Assembly (NCBI GenBank): GCA_964383905.1
Contig: CAYLJO010000342.1
Coordinates: 1-5,037, forward strand
Direction: 5' to 3'
From: CAYLJO01 sp964383905
GTDB taxonomy: Bacteria; Acidobacteriota; Blastocatellia; Pyrinomonadales; Pyrinomonadaceae
Length of the DNA stretch: 5,037 nt
A model generated the notes under the pieces. The model saw nothing but the letters and a program-made list of their open reading frames with translations. It was not told the origin of the DNA and did not search any database. Position 1 is the first letter of the stretch; each line of letters opens with the position of its first letter. The position numbers and the translations under genes are program-made. Below are positions 1 through 5,037 of the stretch, in pieces.

Positions 1-372
1 ATGGCTGAATCAGTTGAGCGTTATTTTCGTCTGATGCCTGTCGGACGCCGTGCGCGCCCGACAACGCGTCTGTGGTGCCCGGCGGCGGATGTCTACCGGA
101 CGCGCGACGGGTGGATCGTCAAAGTTGATCTGGCGGGCGTCGCCGCCGAAGACCTCGAAATCACCATCGACGGCGCAACTTTACTCATCGCAGGCTGCCG
201 CCGCGATTCGTTTTACGGCGAGGGGGTCACCTACCATCAACTCGAAATCACCTACAGCCGTTTTGAGAAGACGCTGCGCTTTCCCTGTTCTATCGAGGGC
301 GCTCGCCTGGCGCGTGACTACCGCGACGGCTTGCTCATACTTCATTTGCGCGGCGAAGAGAATTGCGAATAA
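1..372 (+). CDS. Hsp20 / alpha-crystallin family small heat-shock protein
   Basis: A 123-residue small heat-shock protein. The family forms cytoplasmic oligomers that bind unfolding proteins without ATP and keep them refoldable or degradable. A short N-terminal arm (about residues 1-27) precedes an alpha-crystallin domain (about 28-118). Visible landmarks are the opening strand ADVYRTRDGWIVKVDLAGV (29-47), the EDLEITIDGATLLIAG strands (50-65), a Y-x-x-x-E-I-x-Y-x-x-F-x-K segment (78-90) followed by LRFP (92-95), and the closing strand motif YRDGLLILHLRG (107-118), equivalent to the family's A-x-x-x-x-G-V/L-L-x-I-x-L-P. The protein ends five residues later, so the C-terminal I-x-I/V anchor used for higher oligomers is missing. 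The usual Gly of the Y-G-x-F segment is Ser86. The start coincides with base 1, so upstream signals and a longer N-terminus cannot be judged. lon begins about 50 bases downstream on the same strand, so co-transcription is plausible. Confidence 0.9.
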   Translation: MAESVERYFRLMPVGRRARPTTRLWCPAADVYRTRDGWIVKVDLAGVAAEDLEITIDGATLLIAGCRRDSFYGEGVTYHQLEITYSRFEKTLRFPCSIEGARLARDYRDGLLILHLRGEENCE

Positions 373-421
373 CTGAGCACACCATTATCAATCTTTCTAC
401 AACTTGCCGGTTGATTTAAAC

Positions 422-2944
422 ATGATGGCTGAAATTTCAGAAAAAAAAGAGACGCAAGAGCTACGGTCAACTACACAGCAGATAAGTCCCCAGCAACCGG
501 AAGCGAAAGAAGCTGGCACGCCACAGGCGGAAGCCGTTCCGTTCGAGATCCCTGTGCTGCCTTTGCAGAATACGACGGTGTTTCCGGAGACGGTCGTGCC
601 TCTTGCGGTCGGTCGGGCGCGATCGATCGCGGCGGTCGAAGCGGCCCTCGCGACCGAAGAGAAGTTGCTGGCCTGCATCAGCGCGCGCACGGAGAACATA
701 TCCGGCTCGGACGCTACTCCTGCCGACCTTTACCAGGTCGGCACGCTCGTCACGATTAAAAGAATGATGCGTGAACAGGATTCTATCCATCTCATCGTGA
801 GTGGCACGGAACGAGTCAAGGTACTGGGGTGGATGCAGGAGCAGCCATTCTTGCGCGCGCGGGTGCAGATTTTACCTCCGCTACGCACGGAAGACCCGGA
901 AGCGGTCGAGGCCACGAAGCGCAATGTACAAGCGCTTATCCAACAGGCACTCGCCATGCTGCCGCAGGTGCCGCCCGAAGTTCGCAGCGCCATCCTCGCC
1001 GCCAACGACCCTGTGCGCCTCGCCTACTTTCTGGCCTCGATCCTTAACCTTGGATTAGAGCAGGAACAAAAGATGCTGGAGGCCAATACCGTCGACGAGC
1101 TACTGCGTCTTGCCCATATCTTCCTGGTGCGTGAAGTCGAGATCATCGGAATACGCTCGAAAATTGCTACTGAAGCGCAATCGGAGATGAACAAGGCGCA
1201 ACGCGACTACATCCTGCGCCAGCAGATGAAAGCGATCCAGAAAGAGTTGGGCGAAGACGAAAGCGGCGAGCGCGCAGAAGCCGAGATGCTGCGCGAGAGA
1301 TTGGAGAAAGCCGATCTACCTGACGAAGTACGCAAAGAAGCCGAGCGCGAATTAAGGCGCATGGAAAGGCTACCCGCCGCCGCGCCCGATTACCACGTGA
1401 TCCGTACCTACCTGGAGTACATACTTGAGCTTCCGTGGCGAAAATCTACGGAAGACAAGCTTGATTTGAACGAGGCGCGACGCATACTTGATGAGGACCA
1501 CTACGGGCTGGAAGACATCAAGGAGCGCATCCTGGAATTTCTGGCCGTCATCAAGCTGCGCCGCGAAGCGAAAAGTCCGATCCTCTGTTTTGTCGGGCCG
1601 CCGGGGGTCGGCAAGACCAGTCTGGGCCGTTCGATTGCGCGTGCGCTGGGCCGTCAATTTGAGCGCCTGAGCCTCGGCGGCGTCCGCGACGAAGCGGAGT
1701 TGCGCGGTCACCGCCGCACATACATCGGCGCCATGCCGGGGCGGATCATTCAGTCCATTCGCCGCGCCGGCGTGAATAATCCGGTCATGATGCTCGACGA
1801 AGTGGATAAGCTGGGCAACGATTACAGAGGCGATCCGGCCGCCGCGCTGCTCGAGATTCTTGACCCGCAGCAGAACAACAGTTTCATTGATCACTATCTT
1901 GATCTACCGTTCGATCTGTCGAAAGTATTCTTCATCGCGACCGCCAACCAGCTTGGGCCGATCCCGCCCCCCCTGCGCGACCGCATGGAGGTTATTCAAC
2001 TGGCGGGCTACAGCGATCATGAGAAGCTGCATATCGCGCGGCAATATCTGGTCCCCCGCCAGATTCGTGAGAATGGACTCGACGAGGATCAAATCAGCAT
2101 CACGGACGCCGCGATCATACTGATCGCCACGCGCTACACGCGCGAGGCGGGCGTGCGCCAGATGGAGCGGACAATCGGTCGGATCGTGCGTAAAGCCGCG
2201 CTGCAGATTGCGCGGGGCGAAGCTACGCAATTGAAGGTTGATGCCACGGACGTTAAGGAGTATCTGGGCGCGCCGCGTTTCTACCCGGAGGAAGCACGCA
2301 AGGAATTGCCTGCTGGGGTGGCGACCGGAATGGCCTGGACAGAGATGGGCGGCGAAGTCCTCTTCATCGAAGCAACGCTCCTGCCGGGCGGGTCGGGTCT
2401 GACAATCACCGGGCAACTGGGCGAGGTGATGCAGGAGTCGGCGCGCGCCGCGCGTTCCTACCTGTGGTCGCACGCAGCTGAATTTGGGATCGACCCGGAC
2501 ATGTTCAAGGGCTACGGCGTACACCTGCACGTCCCGGCCGGGGCCATTCCCAAAGACGGGCCGAGCGCCGGGGTAACGATCACTTCTGCTCTCGCCTCTC
2601 TGTATACCGGACGCCGCGTGCGCCCCGACACGGCAATGACGGGTGAAATCACCCTCTCGGGTCTGGTGTTTCCTGTCGGCGGGATTAAAGAGAAGGTTCT
2701 GGCCGCGCACCGTGCGGGAATTCGTCGCATCATTCTTCCGGCGCGTAATGAGGCTGATACGGAAGATATTCCGGAAGATGTCCGGCGCGAGCTCGAAATT
2801 ATACCCGTCACGCGCATCGGCGAAGTGCTGGATAAGGCGCTTGAGATACTTGTCTCCAATCCGCCGCCGCCCCCGGCGGAAGCCATGCGCGAGCGAGCGC
2901 AGCGCGAGCCGGAACCCGAACCGATGATAGCCCGCGAAAAATAG
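422..2944 (+). CDS. lon: ATP-dependent Lon protease (endopeptidase La), LonA type
   Basis: A complete 840-residue LonA protease (E. coli Lon has 784). It is a cytoplasmic hexameric AAA+ machine that unfolds and degrades misfolded and some regulatory proteins. Order of domains: a charged, Q/E/P-rich leader (1-40); the LON substrate-binding domain, starting at IPVLPLQNTTVFPETVVPL (43-61); a helical/coiled segment including YILRQQMKAIQKELGE (from 263); the AAA+ module; and the S16 protease domain (about 614-812). AAA+ landmarks are Walker A GPPGVGKT (392-399, Lys398), Walker B MMLDEVDK (456-463, Glu460), sensor-1 Asn509, Arg521 in the LRDRMEV arginine-finger position, and sensor-2 Arg579 in GVRQMER. 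The catalytic dyad is Ser715 in KDGPSAG and Lys758 in GGIKEK, with the 43-residue spacing of E. coli Ser679/Lys722. A proline-rich tail (813-840) follows. I chose the ATG at 422; an in-frame ATG at 425 and a TTG at 404 (+6 residues) are alternatives, and none has a convincing Shine-Dalgarno. All key residues are present, so the enzyme should be active. Confidence 0.97.
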   Translation: MMAEISEKKETQELRSTTQQISPQQPEAKEAGTPQAEAVPFEIPVLPLQNTTVFPETVVPLAVGRARSIAAVEAALATEEKLLACISARTENISGSDATPADLYQVGTLVTIKRMMREQDSIHLIVSGTERVKVLGWMQEQPFLRARVQILPPLRTEDPEAVEATKRNVQALIQQALAMLPQVPPEVRSAILAANDPVRLAYFLASILNLGLEQEQKMLEANTVDELLRLAHIFLVREVEIIGIRSKIATEAQSEMNKAQRDYILRQQMKAIQKELGEDESGERAEAEMLRERLEKADLPDEVRKEAERELRRMERLPAAAPDYHVIRTYLEYILELPWRKSTEDKLDLNEARRILDEDHYGLEDIKERILEFLAVIKLRREAKSPILCFVGPPGVGKTSLGRSIARALGRQFERLSLGGVRDEAELRGHRRTYIGAMPGRIIQSIRRAGVNNPVMMLDEVDKLGNDYRGDPAAALLEILDPQQNNSFIDHYLDLPFDLSKVFFIATANQLGPIPPPLRDRMEVIQLAGYSDHEKLHIARQYLVPRQIRENGLDEDQISITDAAIILIATRYTREAGVRQMERTIGRIVRKAALQIARGEATQLKVDATDVKEYLGAPRFYPEEARKELPAGVATGMAWTEMGGEVLFIEATLLPGGSGLTITGQLGEVMQESARAARSYLWSHAAEFGIDPDMFKGYGVHLHVPAGAIPKDGPSAGVTITSALASLYTGRRVRPDTAMTGEITLSGLVFPVGGIKEKVLAAHRAGIRRIILPARNEADTEDIPEDVRRELEIIPVTRIGEVLDKALEILVSNPPPPPAEAMRERAQREPEPEPMIAREK

Positions 2945-2990
2945 GGCGCGAGACTAACGGTACTCTTTACCTGCGTCTCGGCCCCGATCA

Positions 2991-3027
2991 GAAGCCCCGA
3001 CATGTTTGCGTATACTGTCGGGGCTTC
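2991..3027 (+). terminator. Perfect 12-bp inverted repeat after lon, probable transcription end or mRNA-stabilising hairpin
   Basis: The arms GAAGCCCCGACA (2991-3002) and TGTCGGGGCTTC (3016-3027) are exact reverse complements around a 13-base loop, starting 47 bases after the lon stop. The stem is G+C-rich and placed where a terminator would be expected. Neither strand shows a run of T after the stem, so it is not a textbook Rho-independent terminator. It may act with Rho, act through the stem alone, or protect the 3' end of the lon mRNA. An upstream GCCCCGA (2981-2987) could compete for the right arm over 7 bp. The inverted repeat itself is certain; its role is inferred. Confidence 0.5.
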
Positions 3028-3102
3028 CGGTTATCGATAGGAGATACGGGCAATAACGGGAGTGTGAGTGTTCCTTGCGTGTGTCAGGCCCGCTGAAACG
3101 AT

Positions 3103-3174
3103 ATGAGGCGAAACTTGATCGTGGGTGCCATGGTCGGCGCACCCATTTTGTGGGCGACACGATCAGTCTGGGCA
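3103..3174 (+). other. Putative signal peptide of the antiporter
   Basis: The first 24 residues show a basic n-region (MRRN), a hydrophobic core (LIVGAMVGAPILWA) and a polar c-region ending V-W-A before Gly25, which is compatible with signal peptidase I. A polar linker with His32, Lys35 and His40 follows before the first conserved membrane helix (about 45-64). Cleavage would leave the mature N-terminus outside the cytoplasm. If uncleaved, the segment would be an extra membrane helix. Judged by eye only. Confidence 0.55.
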
Positions 3175-4524
3175 GGTACAGGGGTAGCGGCGGAACACAT
3201 GGTTAAGAGCGGCCCGGCGCATGGTCTTGATCCGATGGTGCTCGTCGGCCTTGCGGTAATCTTGATTGTCGCAAAACTCGGCGGCGAGTTCTTTGAAAGG
3301 GTCGGACAGCCCGCGGTATTAGGTGAGCTCGCCGGTGGCATCATGATTGGCAACCTTACGCTGCTGGGCTTAACGGCAGTCGAGCCGTTGAAGACAAATG
3401 AAGTGATCGGCGCATTCGCGGAGGTCGGCGTCATTATTCTGCTATTTGAAGTCGGGCTGGAGTCAAACCTCGACGAGATGTTGAAAGTTGGCTGGTCTTC
3501 GTTGCTGGTCGCGTCGATGGGTATCGTAGCCTCTTTCTTTCTCGGCTGGGGCGTGTCTTCTTACTTTGTACCGGGCGCGCCGCGGCTCGCTCACATCTTC
3601 ATCGGCGCAACTCTGTGCGCGACGAGTGTGGGAATCACAGCGCGTGTGTTGAGAGATATGGGTAAGCTCACAACGCGCGAGGCACGCATTATTCTGAGCG
3701 CGGCTGTGATTGACGATGTACTGGGCCTCCTGATCTTGGCCGTCATGGTTGGAGCAATCAGGGCGGCCGGGGCGGGGACAACACTCTCTATCCTTAGCGT
3801 TATCATCATCGCCGTCAAAGCGATCCTGTTCCTCGTCGGCGCGATTATCCTGGGACATTACGTCACGCCGCACCTGTTTCGCGGCGTCGGACGCTTTGAA
3901 GGACGCGGAGTGTTATTGGCGGTCTCGATAGCCTTCTGCTTCCTACTGGCGTGGGTGGCGGCGAAGGTGGACCTCGCGCCGATTGTCGGAGCGTTTGCCG
4001 CGGGACTCGTGCTGGACGAACTACACTTTAGCTTATTGCCCAACTATGAGAAGCGTGACCTGCAACAATTGCTGGCGCCCGTCGGCACGGTGCTCATTCC
4101 TATTTTCTTTGTCTTAGTGGGTCTGAGGGTGGACTTGCGAGCGCTGGCCCGGCCCAACCTGCTGGCGTTCGCGTTGGCCTTGACGCTCGCGGCAATTACG
4201 GGTAAGCAATTCTGCTCTCTAGCGGCGTTCGCCCGGGGGATCAACCGGCTGTCGATCGGCCTTGGCATGGTGCCGCGAGGCGAAGTCCAGTTGATCTTCG
4301 CAGGTGTCGGGGCGACGCTCATGCTGCCAAACGCGCAAGGCGTCAGCGAGCCGGTTATCAGCGCAGCCACGTTTGGCGCGATAGTCATGGTAGTGATCGT
4401 GACCACGCTTCTTACGCCGCCGGCGCTTAAGTGGTCGCTAGCGCGCGTTAAGCTTAATCACGGCACCGGTCTTAATGATCCGGCGCGTGAGGTCGCAGAA
4501 AATAGCGCTGAGCCGTTAAGATAG
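3103..4524 (+). CDS. Cation:proton antiporter, CPA2 family (Na+/H+ exchanger domain)
   Basis: A 473-residue inner-membrane secondary transporter that would exchange Na+ or K+ for protons and so serve pH and salt homeostasis. The N-terminus (MRRN, a hydrophobic stretch, then SVWA-G) looks like a cleavable signal peptide ending near Ala24. A Na+/H+ exchanger domain follows from about residue 42 to 440 with roughly 12-13 hydrophobic segments. Family landmarks are GQPAVLGEL (68-76), the VGVIILLFEVGLES helix, ATSVGITARVL (from 173; the discontinuous helix of the ion site), Asp204-Asp205 in VIDDVLG, Lys368 in ITGKQ, and MVPRGEV (389-395). The paired aspartates with a Gly-Lys in a late helix resemble electrogenic NapA/NhaA-type exchangers, but ion specificity cannot be read from this. 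Only about 30 hydrophilic residues follow the last helix, so there is no KTN/TrkA-N regulatory domain of the KefB/KefC kind. The ATG at 3103 is the first possible start, because an in-frame TGA lies at 3094-3096; its Shine-Dalgarno is poor. A later in-frame ATG (residue 10) would weaken the signal sequence. Confidence 0.94.
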   Translation: MRRNLIVGAMVGAPILWATRSVWAGTGVAAEHMVKSGPAHGLDPMVLVGLAVILIVAKLGGEFFERVGQPAVLGELAGGIMIGNLTLLGLTAVEPLKTNEVIGAFAEVGVIILLFEVGLESNLDEMLKVGWSSLLVASMGIVASFFLGWGVSSYFVPGAPRLAHIFIGATLCATSVGITARVLRDMGKLTTREARIILSAAVIDDVLGLLILAVMVGAIRAAGAGTTLSILSVIIIAVKAILFLVGAIILGHYVTPHLFRGVGRFEGRGVLLAVSIAFCFLLAWVAAKVDLAPIVGAFAAGLVLDELHFSLLPNYEKRDLQQLLAPVGTVLIPIFFVLVGLRVDLRALARPNLLAFALALTLAAITGKQFCSLAAFARGINRLSIGLGMVPRGEVQLIFAGVGATLMLPNAQGVSEPVISAATFGAIVMVVIVTTLLTPPALKWSLARVKLNHGTGLNDPAREVAENSAEPLR

Positions 4525-4542
4525 TGCGGCAAGCGAGTACAC

Positions 4543-4578
4543 GAGCCAGGGTGAATGAGAGATAACCCGGCGCGGCTC
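4543..4578 (+). terminator. Imperfect hairpin after the antiporter gene, possible weak terminator
   Basis: GAGCC (4543-4547) pairs with GGCTC (4574-4578), and GGGT (4549-4552) pairs with ACCC (4565-4568), leaving a one-base bulge on the left, a five-base bulge on the right and a 12-base loop. The structure begins 19 bases after the antiporter stop and is followed only by ACTTT, not a real T tract. It could mark the end of the antiporter transcript, but the bulges make it weak. Confidence 0.3.
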
Positions 4579-4644
4579 ACTTTGAAAGACACGGCTTGTG
4601 AAGAGTAGATTTACCTGACAATCATCAGCCACCAGATAATAATA

Positions 4645-4649
4645 GGGGG
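4645..4649 (+). promoter_or_regulatory. Ribosome binding site of the small basic protein gene
   Basis: A purine run A-GGGGG-A lies six bases before the ATG at 4656. It is the clearest Shine-Dalgarno-like site in the window; neither lon nor the antiporter has a comparable one. It supports translation of the small downstream frame and fixes its start. Confidence 0.6.
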
Positions 4650-4655
4650 AACAAG

Positions 4656-4967
4656 ATGGGCACTAAAAAAGATCAGCACAAGGCGGGAATACCGGAAAAG
4701 CCTCGTGGCCAGGAGATGGGAAAGGCCGGCACTCCGGACCAGAATCGTGAGGCGATGAAAGATACTCCGGCGCTGCGCGGTCGGCGCAAAGGAGCCAATG
4801 AGATGTTTGCCGACAATTCGGCGCAGCATGTCGGCGGCGATTCAGTCACACCGCGTTCAAACTCGCCTTCGCTTCCGGCAGCATTGCCGGCCGATATACC
4901 GCTCGGCGAAACCGGTGGCGAAAAAGTTTTCAAGCGGAGGCAGGCGAGGCGTCGTCAGTCTAAATAA
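4656..4967 (+). CDS. Small hydrophilic basic protein with degenerate N-terminal repeats, function unknown
   Basis: A 103-residue protein that I do not recognise. It has no hydrophobic segment, signal peptide or cysteine, and is rich in Lys, Arg, Gly, Pro, Gln and Asp, so it is probably cytoplasmic and largely disordered. The N-terminal half carries three degenerate units: KAGIPEKPRGQEM (9-21), KAGTPDQNREAM (23-34) and KDTPALRGRRKGANEM (35-50). Each starts with Lys, has a Pro at the third to fifth position and ends in a Glu-(x)-Met. A Ser/Pro-rich middle (about 63-82) leads to LGETGGEKVFKRRQARRRQSK, a strongly basic end that could bind nucleic acid. A good Shine-Dalgarno sits upstream, and the gene stands alone 131 bases after the antiporter. 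Overlapping frames on both strands lack repeats or a comparable start signal. Composition suggests a stress-associated or nucleoid/RNA-binding small protein, but that is a guess; I am fairly sure only that it is a real gene. Confidence 0.7.
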   Translation: MGTKKDQHKAGIPEKPRGQEMGKAGTPDQNREAMKDTPALRGRRKGANEMFADNSAQHVGGDSVTPRSNSPSLPAALPADIPLGETGGEKVFKRRQARRRQSK

Positions 4968-5037
4968 GAAACACAAGCCTTTGCGCGTGAGAGCCCCCAA
5001 CCGAGAATGCGCCAACTCCAGCATGATCTAAAGTTTC
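4968..5037. other. Right-hand flank without recognisable features
   Basis: Seventy bases follow the stop of the small basic gene. I see no strong hairpin, T tract, tRNA-like fold or start signal here. A longer frame running through it (4798-5031) overlaps the small gene out of frame and is best treated as a shadow. Confidence 0.5.

Noticed and set aside
373..421. Promoter or heat-shock operator (CIRCE-type) between hsp20 and lon
   Set aside because: No 9-bp inverted repeat and no paired -35/-10 boxes are visible in this short gap.
1904..2710. Long antisense frame (268 residues) opposite lon
   Set aside because: It lies entirely inside the strongly conserved lon coding region, has no family-like segments, and its composition (many Arg, His and Gly) is typical of a shadow frame in G+C-rich DNA.
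2512..3003. Antisense frame of 163 residues across the lon 3' end
   Set aside because: Serine- and arginine-rich with glycine runs mirroring the lon proline tail; its start region would overlap the palindrome and no ribosome site is visible.
3030..3057. GTTAT/ATAAC inverted repeat before the antiporter gene
   Set aside because: Only five A+T-rich pairs across an 18-base loop; expected by chance.
4635..4640. GATAAT as a -10 box for the small basic gene
   Set aside because: The expected transcription start would fall within the ribosome binding site, and the best -35 at 17-18 bases spacing (TTACCT) is poor; CTGACA is only 14 bases away.
4673..4933. Antisense frame of 86 residues opposite the small basic gene
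   Set aside because: The plus-strand frame has a clear ribosome binding site and internal repeats; the antisense frame has neither a start signal nor a recognisable pattern.
4656..4967. Small basic protein as a KGG-repeat stress protein
   Set aside because: The K-A-G-x-P units superficially recall KGG repeats, but the Gly-Gly and Glu-Ile-Ala elements of that motif are missing.
4798..5031. Plus-strand frame of 77 residues overlapping the small basic gene
   Set aside because: It overlaps the better supported gene for most of its length in another frame, with no good ribosome site before its ATG.

Overview
This 5 kb window reads as ordinary bacterial chromosome with a moderately high G+C content. 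It carries four genes, all on the plus strand. The combination of a Lon protease with disordered tails, an adjacent Hsp20, and a signal-peptide-bearing CPA2 antiporter would fit an Acidobacteriota-like or other Gram-negative soil or thermal lineage. That assignment is a guess from gene style, because the window has no rRNA or other marker.

Layout. The window opens exactly at the ATG of a small heat-shock protein (1-372). About 50 bases later comes a full-length ATP-dependent Lon protease (422-2944). A 158-base gap follows, containing a perfect 12-bp inverted repeat that probably closes the hsp20-lon unit. Next is a membrane cation:proton antiporter of the CPA2 superfamily (3103-4524). A 131-base gap with a weaker hairpin separates it from a small, hydrophilic, basic protein of unknown function (4656-4967), which has a clear ribosome binding site and a degenerate internal repeat. 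The last 70 bases (4968-5037) hold nothing I can support.

How the genes may work together. Hsp20 holds unfolding proteins without using ATP, and Lon degrades damaged ones, so the first two genes form a plausible proteostasis pair that could be co-transcribed. The antiporter deals with pH and salt, and the small lysine/arginine-rich, proline- and glycine-containing protein could be stress-related. Reading the whole window as a stress-response neighbourhood is inference. The hairpin after lon suggests the antiporter is a separate transcription unit. I see no mobile element, CRISPR array, RNA gene or defence system. The least understood item is the small repeat protein at the right-hand end.
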